Notes: generated from the letters alone by a model not told the origin. 19,676 bases of DNA from CAZYTX01 sp964650485 (GCA_964650485.1 CAZYTX010000064.1:1-19676); one strand, 5' to 3'; shown: positions 1 to 6,858, numbered from the stretch's first letter. A program made the numbers and translations.

Positions 1-35
1 CGATCTCCGGCCAGGACAGTCGTGAAAATAAATAC

Positions 36-64
36 TTGACTGGACTGGAGCTATCTTGTATATA
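36..64 (+). promoter_or_regulatory. Predicted sigma70 promoter for the lipoprotein/MshEN cluster
   Basis: A -35 box TTGACT (36-41) and a -10 box TATATA (59-64) are separated by exactly 17 bases. An overlapping TATAAA at 61-66 is an alternative -10. The predicted start near 71 gives a leader of about 55 bases before the first gene. A G-run at 113-118 acts as ribosome binding site. An ATG at 121 is followed at once by ATA and TGA, so it is a dead-end start and the real start is 126. Confidence 0.6.
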
Positions 65-125
65 AAAGGAAAAGGCTGTTCAAGCTTCTTGTCTTAAACA
101 AATTATAGCAGCGGGGGGCGATGAT

Positions 126-566
126 ATGAAAAACACAGCGTTCAAGGGACTTTTTGCTTGTATTTGCGTGTTCTTGACCGTGGGGTCTCTCGCCTGTGAG
201 AACAGGGAAGAGGAAGAGCTCAAAAAGCAGATACAGATGCAGATCAACATGCTCGAGCGCGAGGTCAACTCGGTGGAGCAGCACCAGCAGGCCATGCGCG
301 CGTTGATCCAGGACATGCAGACCCAGCTTTCCGCTATCCAGGAGGAGCTGAACAAAGAGGCCCCCCGCATCCACGCCGCTAACATGCACCTCATGGCATT
401 GAGGGACCTCACTACTCTGGGGATGGGAGAGGGCCCCGCGGAGTCAACCATCAGGGAGCCGGCCTGGAACATGTGGAACGTGCTCTGGCTGGTCCTGTTC
501 GTGTTCATACTGTGGCTGTTCTACCGGTTCCGCCAAAGAAGAATTAAGGACAGCCGGGAGAGCTGA
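126..566 (+). CDS. Small lipoprotein with periplasmic coiled coil and C-terminal membrane anchor (paralog A)
   Basis: I do not recognise a named family. The 146-residue product starts with a lipoprotein-like signal peptide ending SLAC, with Cys24 as the likely lipidated residue; Ser at -3 is a slightly unusual lipobox. Residues about 27-85 are highly charged, with heptad-like spacing consistent with a coiled coil. A short conserved segment (LRDLTTLG, then IREPAW) leads into a transmembrane helix at about 117-133 that contains LFVFILWL, followed by basic RFRQRR. Lipidation outside, the positive-inside tail and the helix together predict a periplasmic coiled coil anchored at both ends in the inner membrane. 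It is a clear paralog of the next gene, which begins 3 bases after its stop and shares the coiled-coil pattern, the LR-[DE]-LT segment and LFVFILWL/RFRQR. The function is unknown. Confidence 0.75.
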   Translation: MKNTAFKGLFACICVFLTVGSLACENREEEELKKQIQMQINMLEREVNSVEQHQQAMRALIQDMQTQLSAIQEELNKEAPRIHAANMHLMALRDLTTLGMGEGPAESTIREPAWNMWNVLWLVLFVFILWLFYRFRQRRIKDSRES

Positions 567-569
567 AGG

Positions 570-1418
570 TTGAAACACATCGCGCAAGCCCTTGTCTGCC
601 TGTTGACAGCGATCTTGTGCTCCTGCTCCGGACAGGAGGAGAGGAGTCGAGAGCTTATACAAAATGAGATAAGCGGAGTCGAGCGCCAGGTGCAGGAGAT
701 AGATAAAGGCCGCCTGGATATGCAAAAGAGGCTGGGCATTATAAGGCGGGACCTCTTTGACATCAGGGTCGAGCTTGACAAAAGCAGCGCGCGACTTTCC
801 GCTTCCAAGGTCTTCCTCTCCTCGCTGCGTGAGCTCACCATTCATGGAACCGGACCTTCGCCCGGAGAGTGGCTCATCAGAAACCCGGCCTTCTCGCCGA
901 CCTCGGTGCTCGCGCTCCTGCTTTTCGTTTTCATCTTGTGGCTCGGATGGAGGTTCAGGCAGCGCGACCAGGAGCGGGCCATGCGCGCGGAGCTGGACGG
1001 CGTGATAAAGAGGCTCTCGGAGATGCAGCCGGTGACGGAGAGGGCCGAGCATCAAGCGGGACAGGAAGCACGGATGCAAATGGAAGAGCAGACCCCCACA
1101 GATGTGCCCGGGGAGCAGGGGTCTCCTCCAAAGGATGAGCAGCCGCTTAAACCCGAGCCCGAAAAAACGGCGTCTGAGGTGCAGGCCGAAGAGAAGCAGA
1201 CGCCTGCCAAGAAGGCTAAAAAGACCACACCTGCAAAAAAAGCCGCTGCAAAGAAAAAGACAGGGGCGGCCAGGAAAAAGACAAAAAGTGCGAGTCGGGC
1301 CCCGGCCAAGAAGTGCAAGGTCAAGGGGTGCAACGGCAAGCACCGCAGCAAGGGCTTTTGCAACAAGCACTACCAGCAATGGAGGAGAGGCACCTTGACT
1401 GAAGAGATCGAGCAATAA
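570..1418 (+). CDS. Membrane lipoprotein paralog B with H1-like lysine tail and C-terminal putative zinc motif
   Basis: The 282-residue protein starts at TTG, with GGGAG 9 bases upstream inside the previous gene. A signal peptide ends LCSC (Cys19 lipidated). Residues 22-90 form a coiled coil matching paralog A, then LRELT and IRNPAF, and a membrane helix at about 111-127 (LFVFILWL) followed by RFRQR. Unlike paralog A it continues for about 150 residues: a charged helix (133-160), a Pro/Glu-rich linker, then from residue 212 an Ala-Lys-Pro-rich stretch with PAKKA and AAAKKK repeats like histone-H1-type bacterial tails. Last comes a Cys/His motif C249-x4-C254-x9-C264-x2-H267 followed by Y and W, of the kind (GFCNKHYxxW) seen in small zinc-binding modules of phage and HNH-linked proteins. 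Topology places this tail in the cytoplasm. Inference: an envelope protein whose tail could bind DNA or RNA. No function is established. Confidence 0.75.
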   Translation: MKHIAQALVCLLTAILCSCSGQEERSRELIQNEISGVERQVQEIDKGRLDMQKRLGIIRRDLFDIRVELDKSSARLSASKVFLSSLRELTIHGTGPSPGEWLIRNPAFSPTSVLALLLFVFILWLGWRFRQRDQERAMRAELDGVIKRLSEMQPVTERAEHQAGQEARMQMEEQTPTDVPGEQGSPPKDEQPLKPEPEKTASEVQAEEKQTPAKKAKKTTPAKKAAAKKKTGAARKKTKSASRAPAKKCKVKGCNGKHRSKGFCNKHYQQWRRGTLTEEIEQ

Positions 1419-1440
1419 CTTTCTCCGCAAATTAGGTCCC

Positions 1441-2148
1441 ATGGACAGAAGAAAAAAGCTCGGCGAGATACTTGTTGAAGCCGGGGTTATAAAACCTCGC
1501 CAGCTTGCCGAGGCACTGGAGGACCAGAAGCGCTACGGGGGCAAGCTGGGCACTATCCTGCTCGAGCGCAGGTACATAAGCGAGAAGCAGTACTTCAACG
1601 CCCTCACCGCCCAGCTCGGTGTGCCGGCCATTGACTTCACCAGGAGCACCGTGCCGGAAAAGGTGGCAAAGCTCATACCCCAGGAACTGGCCGAGCGGCA
1701 CAACGTGTTCCCGGTGGCCCAGAAGATAACGCCCAAGGGAAAGGTGATAGTGCTGGCAATGGCAGACCCCACCGACGTGACCGTGCAGGACGAGATAACT
1801 TTTACCACCGGGTTCAAGGTCGAGCCCGCCCTGGCACTGGAGTCAACCATAAAGTACGTGATAAGGGATTACTACTTCCACCAGCAGGGAAAAGGATCCT
1901 ATCGGCTGGAGCATGACATGGACATAGGCCCGGGAGCGGCCGAGCAAGAAGAGTCAACTTTCCAGATCGAGAATGCAAAGGTCTCGGAGCCTTACGAGCC
2001 CGAGATCATATCTCCCCCCGAGGATAAAGACCAGGCAGAGGAAAAGCCGAAGCTCACCCGTGAGCTGCGCGCTCTTTTGAAACTCCTGGCAAAGAAGGGG
2101 CTTATCAATTCCAAGGAGTACCTGGACACATTCAAGGAGACCGAGTGA
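1441..2148 (+). CDS. Stand-alone MshEN-domain protein, probable c-di-GMP receptor
   Basis: The N-terminal 150 residues match the MshEN domain (the N-terminal domain of type II secretion/type IV pilus ATPases such as MshE, PilB and GspE), but no ATPase domain follows. MshEN binds c-di-GMP through two copies of a 24-residue motif, RLGxx[LVI][LVI]xxG[LVI][LVI]xxxxLxxxLxxQ. Copy 1 (residues 6-29, from KLGEILVEAG to Q29) fits fully, with Lys replacing Arg. Copy 2 (35-58, from KLGTILLERR to Q58) fits except for Arg at the Gly position and Tyr at one Leu. A linker of Glu/Pro-rich sequence leads to a C-terminal helical hairpin (205-232: LLKLLAKKGLI then KEYLD), which resembles short oligomerisation hairpins. 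It lies 22 bases after paralog B and is probably co-transcribed. Likely role: a cytoplasmic adaptor reading c-di-GMP. Its partner is unknown. Confidence 0.8.
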   Translation: MDRRKKLGEILVEAGVIKPRQLAEALEDQKRYGGKLGTILLERRYISEKQYFNALTAQLGVPAIDFTRSTVPEKVAKLIPQELAERHNVFPVAQKITPKGKVIVLAMADPTDVTVQDEITFTTGFKVEPALALESTIKYVIRDYYFHQQGKGSYRLEHDMDIGPGAAEQEESTFQIENAKVSEPYEPEIISPPEDKDQAEEKPKLTRELRALLKLLAKKGLINSKEYLDTFKETE

Positions 2149-2157
2149 CCCACCCGG

Positions 2158-2186
2158 TTTAAGCCCGCGGCAAAAGCCAATATAAT
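2158..2186 (+). promoter_or_regulatory. Promoter giving a predicted leaderless thrB transcript
   Basis: A perfect -10 hexamer TATAAT occupies 2181-2186. With a 17-base spacer the -35 position (2158-2163) reads TTTAAG, a weak match. The thrB ATG begins at 2195, 8 bases after the -10 box, which is where transcription would start, and no Shine-Dalgarno sequence precedes it. The arrangement is that of a leaderless mRNA. Confidence 0.5.
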
Positions 2187-2194
2187 AACTCACC

Positions 2195-3100
2195 ATGGAC
2201 AAGGTTGCTCTCAGTGTGCCGGCCTCGACCTCCAACCTGGGGCCTGGCTTCGACACTTTAGGACTTGCGCTTGACTGGCGAGTGAAGGTGGAAGCTTGCC
2301 GTCAGGCCACCGGCCTGGACATATCCGTGGATTTCTCTGGACTTGTCGAATGGGAAGAGCCGCTTATATCTCTTATCCGGGCCGCTGCTTTTGCCTGGGA
2401 GCGGCAGGGCCTTGCGAAGGCTGATGGCGTGTCAATGCGTTTTTCAGGCGACGTGCCCATAGCAAGGGGGCTTGGCAGCTCCGCTGCGTACCGGCTGCTT
2501 TGCGTGTTCGCCCTGAATGCGCTTTTTGCGAGACCGCTTGCGGACGAGGACCTGCTGGAGCTCGTGTGCCGGCTGGAGACCCACACTGACAACGCTGTGC
2601 CCTGCCTGCTGGGCGGTCTTACGGTGTCCGGGTGGGACGAAAAAAGGGTGCGCTACGTGCGCTTTCCAGTGGCGCCGCGTTTCCGGCTGGTGGTCCTGGT
2701 CCCGGAGAGGGAGCTTGTCACCGAAGAGGCGAGAAAAGTGCTGCCGGAGTCGGTCTCCAGGGAGGACGCGGTGTTCAACATGCAAAGGGCTCTGTGGCTT
2801 ACCTGGGCCCTGGTGAACGACAGGCCCGAGGACCTCGTGGGCTCGTTCCAGGACCGGCTGCACCAGCCCTTCAGGGAGAGGCTTCTGCCTTTCATGGACG
2901 AGGTCATCCGGGCCGCGGAGAATGCCGGGGCCTATGGCGGGTTCCTCTCCGGGGCCGGCTCCTCCGTGATCGCGGTGACTGATGATGAGCGGAGGGAGGC
3001 AGTCAGTCAGACCATGCTGGGAGCCCTGGAAAAGAGCGGAGCAAAAGGGAGCGCCCGGACAGTCAGGCCCGACAACCAGGGGCTTTGCTTTCTCGATTGA
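2195..3100 (+). CDS. thrB: Homoserine kinase
   Basis: A GHMP-family kinase that phosphorylates L-homoserine to O-phosphohomoserine, the step before threonine synthase. The N-terminus has the ThrB signature (VPASTSNLGPGFDTLG, residues 8-23). The ATP-binding GHMP motif 2 is PIARGLGSSAA (88-98). A family-typical DNAVPCLLGGLTVS segment follows, and a C-terminal GHMP motif 3 is seen as GGFLSGAGSS. The 301-residue length is normal. Other threonine pathway genes are absent here, so it is a solitary gene between two unrelated clusters. Start choice rests on the ThrB N-terminus: no ribosome binding site is present, consistent with the TATAAT box 8 bases upstream. It converges on the next gene, with 15 bases between the two stops. 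Confidence 0.93.
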   Translation: MDKVALSVPASTSNLGPGFDTLGLALDWRVKVEACRQATGLDISVDFSGLVEWEEPLISLIRAAAFAWERQGLAKADGVSMRFSGDVPIARGLGSSAAYRLLCVFALNALFARPLADEDLLELVCRLETHTDNAVPCLLGGLTVSGWDEKRVRYVRFPVAPRFRLVVLVPERELVTEEARKVLPESVSREDAVFNMQRALWLTWALVNDRPEDLVGSFQDRLHQPFRERLLPFMDEVIRAAENAGAYGGFLSGAGSSVIAVTDDERREAVSQTMLGALEKSGAKGSARTVRPDNQGLCFLD

Positions 3101-3115
3101 CAAGACCGGCTGATG

Positions 3116-4027
3116 TCACTCCGGCCCGGAGGCGCCTGCTTCGTTTGCCTGCCCGCCCTTGTCATGTCCCTGTTGTGAGGGCTGCTGCCCTTTTTGCGGC
3201 TGTCTTACAGCCTTGTAGATGTCAAGCGAGGGACAGGGACCGGCGGTGTGCTTGTTAGCCTCCCACCAGGCCTTGTACTTTGTAATGTCCGGGCCGTAAT
3301 CCTTGCCCGATATCTTTTTAAGAGCGGCCCAAGCCACCTCTATCATCTGCTCGGCTTCATTTGTGAGCTTGTTGGCCATGGCCGGGTCTCCATGCTGCTG
3401 AAAGGCTTTAGCGGTCTTCTTCTTCATGAGTGCTTCTTCAAAGTACTTTATGAGAGCGGGCACTGCTCTCAAGTCTTTTATCTCGCCCAGGGCAAAGGCG
3501 TACAAGTGCCTCTGCTTATAAAAGTCGTTTACCAGTGCCCTGGAAAGCTGGGGCACCGCGGCCGGCCCGATCTTTATAAGCTCCATGGTTGCTCTTTTGC
3601 GCCTTTGATTGGCGTCACCGGCCACCGCGGCCGGCCCGCTTTGATAGTCCGGCACCACGCGGAAGTTCTGGTTCCTGGACCCGTCCGGGTTATAGGGCTG
3701 GTCTCCGCGCGGGTTATTTACCCTCCCGCTCCTGTTTATAATAAGGCCCGAGGCCTGCTGCTCGATGGCAGCTATGAGGTTTTGGACCCTGGCCCGGGTT
3801 GCGGGATTCACCACCATTGGCTCGGCAGGGGTGGTCTCCCCTTGTGACCCGGCATTGTTTTCAGGAGAGACGCTGCCACCGGGCAGGGATTTCTCCAGTT
3901 CCTCTTCCGTTTGCTCATTATCTTTTTTCCACCACTTCTTTTTGGGCTCGGCCTTTAGTGGCAATAGAATTGCCAGGGTCAGTGTCATCAGTATCGGGGG
4001 AATGCTCCTTGCGGCTGCACAAGACAT
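3116..4027 (-). CDS. Exported HEAT-repeat-like protein
   Basis: The start was set at 4027, not the ATG at 4033: GGAGG (4034-4038) abuts the first ATG but lies 6 bases from the second. The product (303 residues) opens with a hydrophobic signal segment (IPPILMTLTLAILLPL) followed by AEPKKKWWKK, so it is probably exported. A Glu/Pro/Ser linker follows. The middle (about 150-200) has HEAT/PBS-lyase-like helices: IGPAAVPQLSRAL, HLYAFALGEI and RAVPALIKYF. A conserved-looking helix with KYKAWWEAN precedes a Gln/Gly-rich tail (QKGQQPSQQG). HEAT-like proteins are usually protein-interaction scaffolds; there is no catalytic motif. It sits 47 bases downstream of the 65-residue gene on the same strand and is probably in the same transcript. 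Specific function is unknown. Confidence 0.75.
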   Translation of the reverse strand: MSCAAARSIPPILMTLTLAILLPLKAEPKKKWWKKDNEQTEEELEKSLPGGSVSPENNAGSQGETTPAEPMVVNPATRARVQNLIAAIEQQASGLIINRSGRVNNPRGDQPYNPDGSRNQNFRVVPDYQSGPAAVAGDANQRRKRATMELIKIGPAAVPQLSRALVNDFYKQRHLYAFALGEIKDLRAVPALIKYFEEALMKKKTAKAFQQHGDPAMANKLTNEAEQMIEVAWAALKKISGKDYGPDITKYKAWWEANKHTAGPCPSLDIYKAVRQPQKGQQPSQQGHDKGGQANEAGASGPE

Positions 4028-4033
4028 TTTCAT

Positions 4034-4038
4034 CCTCC
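4034..4038 (-). promoter_or_regulatory. Ribosome binding site that selects the start of the HEAT-like gene
   Basis: GGAGG on the minus strand touches the ATG at 4033 with no spacer, but is 6 bases from the in-frame ATG at 4027. Only the second spacing is compatible with normal initiation. Confidence 0.6.
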
Positions 4039-4074
4039 AATTGCAAGGTTTTCTCGATGTCCTGAAAAACGGCT

Positions 4075-4272
4075 TCAGTCAGCCTTCTGCACGTCCAGGT
4101 CGCCGCTCTGGGGGTCGAAAACGATCTTGTACTTGATCTCGTTGTGTTTGAAAACCGCGGTCTTGTCGAAATTGGTCCTGGCCTCGGTCAACAGGTACTT
4201 CAGATACTCAATGCGAGATTCTTTCATCTCCTTCAAGGCTTCAATGCCTTCTGAATCCCCTGTGAATTTCAT
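4075..4272 (-). CDS. Small hypothetical protein, 65 residues
   Basis: A short, charged, soluble protein with a predicted helical N-terminal half (EALKEMKESRIEYLKYLLTE) and a strand-like C-terminal half (IKYKIVFDPQSGDLDV). There is no signal peptide or membrane segment. GGGTGA lies 6 bases before the ATG, a reasonable ribosome binding site. It is the first gene of a two-gene minus-strand unit with the exported HEAT-like protein and reads out of the AT-rich divergent region. I do not recognise a family. Codon use looks like that of its neighbours, which supports it being a real gene. Confidence 0.6.
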   Translation of the reverse strand: MKFTGDSEGIEALKEMKESRIEYLKYLLTEARTNFDKTAVFKHNEIKYKIVFDPQSGDLDVQKAD

Positions 4273-4320
4273 CTTTGTTCACCCGCCTCCGGCTTGTCCA
4301 AAACCGTGCATATATTAATA

Positions 4321-4349
4321 TAACTATCACAGTTCATGGACTTTGGCAA
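4321..4349 (-). promoter_or_regulatory. Candidate promoter for the 65-residue/HEAT unit
   Basis: On the minus strand TTGCCA (4349-4344) and TAGTTA (4326-4321) are spaced by 17 bases, about 50 bases upstream of the 4272 start. Neither hexamer is perfect. A 12-base palindrome TATATTAATATA at 4311-4322 overlaps the -10 and could be an operator or simply AT-rich sequence. Confidence 0.35.
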
Positions 4350-4380
4350 GCCTCTCCCCCAGGCCATGATATTGATAGGC

Positions 4381-4456
4381 TATTAATATAAATTGAAATA
4401 AAAATTAAAAATTTATATGATATTTAATTGACATAAGAGGCTGTCAGAGGTAAAAT
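4381..4456 (+). promoter_or_regulatory. Strong sigma70 promoter with A/T-rich UP-like element
   Basis: A consensus TTGACA (4428-4433) is followed after exactly 17 bases by TAAAAT (4451-4456). The 47 bases upstream (4381-4427) are almost entirely A and T, with A-tracts, and contain a 9-base inverted repeat (4386-4394 with 4410-4418). Such sequence upstream of -35 is typical of RNA polymerase alpha-subunit UP elements, and it stands out in this GC-rich window. The predicted start near 4463 leaves a leader of about 58 bases to the SPOR gene at 4521. Confidence 0.7.
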
Positions 4457-4520
4457 TAGATAAATCGTTGTTCGTGCGCATAGCGGAAAAGGAAGCCAGT
4501 CAAGCAGAGGAGGATACGCG

Positions 4521-5306
4521 ATGAAGGAGCTTAGGGAGATCAGGAGCCACTACGAGTTTTCCCTGGACAACCGTCAGGCCGTGCTGATAATTTGCGGCCT
4601 GATCCTTATGTTGATGCTCTCGTTTTTAATGGGCACCCTGTTCGGCCGGAACTTGGCCCAGATGTCCGGGAGTGAAATTGCGGAGGTTGCCAAGGCGCCG
4701 GCCACTGAAGCAGGCGCGGTCAAAGAGCCGGGTCCCGGGGCCAAGGAAGGCGTAAGTCCCTCTCCGGCCGCGGGGAAGGCCCCCGAGGAAAAACCGTCAT
4801 CCATGGAGACTTCATCCAGGGAGGAGCTCATAAAAAGGCTCGAGAGCATGAAAGTGCCGGCCAAGCTGGATGACGCCCGGGAAGAGGCTGAACCCGCTCC
4901 AGAATCCACCCGGCTGGCAAAGCTGGAAGAGTTGGATGATAAGGCCCCCCAAGAGATTGAAGGGGATAAGCCTGTGGGGCCGGCAAAGGAAAAAGAGCCG
5001 GAAGAGACCGACAAGCAGCCGGCTAAGAAGGAGCTTTCAGAGTCAGAGGAAAGGGCGGTGGTGCCCGCGGGAGCATACACCATCCAGCTTGCTTCCTTCC
5101 CTGAAAGGTCGGATGCCATGGCCCTGCTTGAAGAACTCAAAAGCAGCAGGTACGATGTTTACATGCTCCATGTGACCCTGCCGGAGAAGGGGTCTTTTTA
5201 CCGCGTGAGGATGGGCCACTACGAAGACGTTGACCAGGCCAGGAAGGCCCTCAAGATCCTCCAGGGCAGGGAAGGCCGGTTTTACGACGCCTGGATAACC
5301 CAGTAG
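4521..5306 (+). CDS. SPOR-domain inner-membrane protein
   Basis: The SPOR domain binds glycan strands lacking stem peptides at the division septum. This 261-residue protein has a short cytoplasmic N-terminus with YEFSLDNRQ, a single membrane helix at about 20-42 and a long disordered periplasmic linker rich in Glu, Lys, Pro and Ala (45-180). The SPOR domain is at about 185-261: it opens with AYTIQLASFPER, has YRVRMGHYED in the middle and ends in FYDAWITQ. This is the bitopic FtsN/DedD-like layout, though it is too divergent to name. GAGGAGG lies 8 bases before the ATG, a strong site. It is the first gene of a unit with rmlA (7 bases downstream) and the RmlC-like gene, so a septal protein is co-expressed with surface-sugar synthesis. 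Confidence 0.87.
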   Translation: MKELREIRSHYEFSLDNRQAVLIICGLILMLMLSFLMGTLFGRNLAQMSGSEIAEVAKAPATEAGAVKEPGPGAKEGVSPSPAAGKAPEEKPSSMETSSREELIKRLESMKVPAKLDDAREEAEPAPESTRLAKLEELDDKAPQEIEGDKPVGPAKEKEPEETDKQPAKKELSESEERAVVPAGAYTIQLASFPERSDAMALLEELKSSRYDVYMLHVTLPEKGSFYRVRMGHYEDVDQARKALKILQGREGRFYDAWITQ

Positions 5307-5313
5307 GCTGAAA

Positions 5314-6378
5314 GTGAAAGGACTGATACTAAGCGGCGGCAAGGGAACCCGTCTGCGACCGATCACCTACACCCGGGCCAAGCAGCTAATACCCGTGGCC
5401 AACAAGCCGGTGCTGTTCTACGGCATCGAAGCCATCCGGGACGCCGGCATCAAGGACTTGGGGATTGTGGTGGGAGACACCGCGGACGAGGTCAAGGAGG
5501 CGGTGGGGGACGGCCGCAGGCTTGGCGTCAGGGTGAGCTACATCCTTCAGGAGGAGCCGCTGGGCCTGGCCCACGCGGTCAAGGTCTCCAAGGAGTATCT
5601 TGGCGACTCCTCCTTTGTCATGTACCTGGGCGACAACATGATCGCGGACGGCATAACCGGCCTGGTCAAAACCTTTAAAAAGAAAAAGCCCAATGCCATG
5701 ATCCTGCTGGCAAAGGTCCCGGAGCCGCAGCAGTTCGGGGTGGCCGAGCTTTCCGGCGACAAGGTTGTGAAACTTGTGGAGAAGCCCAGGCAGCCCAGGT
5801 CGGACCTCGCCCTGGTGGGCGTTTACATGTTCGACCAGAGCGTCATGCAGGCGGTTGACAGTATAAAACCGAGCAAGAGGGGCGAGCTGGAGATAACCGA
5901 GGCCATCCAGTGGATGGTGGACAAGGGGCTGGACGTGGACTCCCACCTGGTGGAAGGGTGGTGGAAGGACACCGGCAAGGTGGACGACCTGCTGGAGGCC
6001 AACAGGATAGTCCTGGACAGGGGAGAGACCAGAATCAGCGGAAGGGTGGACAAGAAGAGCAGGATCGAGTTCAAGGTGGTGGTGGAAAAGGGGGCACGGG
6101 TCACCAGGAGCACAGTGCGCGGGCCGGCCATCATCGGGTCCGGCTCGGTTATCGAGGACTCTTTCATAGGGCCGTTTACCAGCGTGGACCGCGACTGTAA
6201 CATCCAGGGCAGCGAGATCGAGCACTCCATTATTCTCAAAGGGAGCGTAATAAAGAACATGCCCGGCCGTATCGAGGACAGCCTGATAGGGAGGGACACC
6301 CTGCTCTCCCGCTCGGGCAAAAAGCCCGAGGCCATCAGACTGGTGCTGGGGGAGTCCTCCCAGGTGGACCTGGCCTGA
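5314..6378 (+). CDS. rmlA: Glucose-1-phosphate thymidylyltransferase, long form
   Basis: Makes dTDP-glucose from dTTP and glucose-1-phosphate, the entry to dTDP-L-rhamnose and other deoxysugars. The nucleotidyltransferase signature LSGGKGTRLRPIT (6-18) and KQLIPVANKPV (23-33) are intact. A metal-binding YLGDNMI segment follows, then GELEITEAIQ and VEGWWKDTGK further on. The last 110 residues form a left-handed beta-helix with hexapeptide repeats (IIGSGSVIEDSFIG). The length of 354 matches the long RmlA subfamily (about 353), which some genomes also use for other NDP-sugars, so the exact nucleotide is not certain. The start is GTG at 5314, with AGG 6 bases upstream. Translation is probably coupled to the SPOR gene. 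Confidence 0.9.
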   Translation: MKGLILSGGKGTRLRPITYTRAKQLIPVANKPVLFYGIEAIRDAGIKDLGIVVGDTADEVKEAVGDGRRLGVRVSYILQEEPLGLAHAVKVSKEYLGDSSFVMYLGDNMIADGITGLVKTFKKKKPNAMILLAKVPEPQQFGVAELSGDKVVKLVEKPRQPRSDLALVGVYMFDQSVMQAVDSIKPSKRGELEITEAIQWMVDKGLDVDSHLVEGWWKDTGKVDDLLEANRIVLDRGETRISGRVDKKSRIEFKVVVEKGARVTRSTVRGPAIIGSGSVIEDSFIGPFTSVDRDCNIQGSEIEHSIILKGSVIKNMPGRIEDSLIGRDTLLSRSGKKPEAIRLVLGESSQVDLA

Positions 6379-6402
6379 GCCGGGCGTTAAAATGGATGTG
6401 CC

Positions 6403-6858
6403 ATGATTGAGGGAGTGAATACCAAGAAGCTGAAAGCTCTGCCCGACGAGCGGGGACGGCTCATGGAGATGCTCCGGAGCGACGACCCCATCTTCGAGTC
6501 TTTCGGACAGGTCTACATGACCACAGCCTACCCGGGAGTTGTCAAGGCATGGCATTTCCATGAGCGCCAGGTGGACCATTTCACCGTGGTAAAGGGCATG
6601 GCCAAGGTGGTGCTCTACGACAACAGGGAGGGCTCGGCCACCAGGGGCGAGGTAAACGAGTTCTTCGCCGGAGAGCACGCCCCCATGCTTATACGTATCC
6701 CGAGCGGGGTGTTCCACGGCTTCAAGAACATCGGCGTCGAGGAGTGCATCATCGTTAACGTCACCAGCCGGCCATATAACCGCGAGTCCCCCGACGAGGT
6801 TCGCGTGGACCCCCACGACAACGACATCCCTTACGATTGGTCTAGAAAGGAGAGGTAA
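6403..6858 (+). CDS. dTDP-4-dehydrorhamnose 3,5-epimerase-like cupin (short RmlC-like)
   Basis: A single cupin domain of 151 residues, shorter than classical RmlC (about 180). Recognisable RmlC elements are the N-terminal DERGRLMEML, the catalytic-histidine strand VVKAWHFH (His51, equivalent to the general-base His), PSGVFHGFKN (His105) and a terminal DNDIPYDW that aligns with the family's DP-x-I-x-W end. The usual FLYKC-x-x-YY strand carrying the acid Tyr reads CIIVNVTSRPY instead, so the reaction may stop at a single epimerisation or differ altogether. Proteins of this short type are commonly placed in the same family. It follows rmlA by 24 bases, which supports a dTDP-sugar substrate. It converges on the next gene. 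Confidence 0.82.
   Translation: MIEGVNTKKLKALPDERGRLMEMLRSDDPIFESFGQVYMTTAYPGVVKAWHFHERQVDHFTVVKGMAKVVLYDNREGSATRGEVNEFFAGEHAPMLIRIPSGVFHGFKNIGVEECIIVNVTSRPYNRESPDEVRVDPHDNDIPYDWSRKER

Noticed and set aside
444..1442. Minus-strand open frame of 332 codons opposite the lipoprotein pair
   Set aside because: It is antisense to two paralogous genes with clear signal peptides and membrane helices. Its translation is low-complexity Leu/Arg-rich with no domain.
4381..4456. AT-rich island as a replication origin
   Set aside because: No DnaA-box cluster and no dnaA, dnaN or parAB nearby. The promoter explanation fits better.
5386..6816. Minus-strand open frame of 476 codons opposite rmlA and the RmlC-like gene
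   Set aside because: It is a GC-rich antisense shadow of two strongly conserved enzymes, rich in His, Leu and Gly with no recognisable motif.
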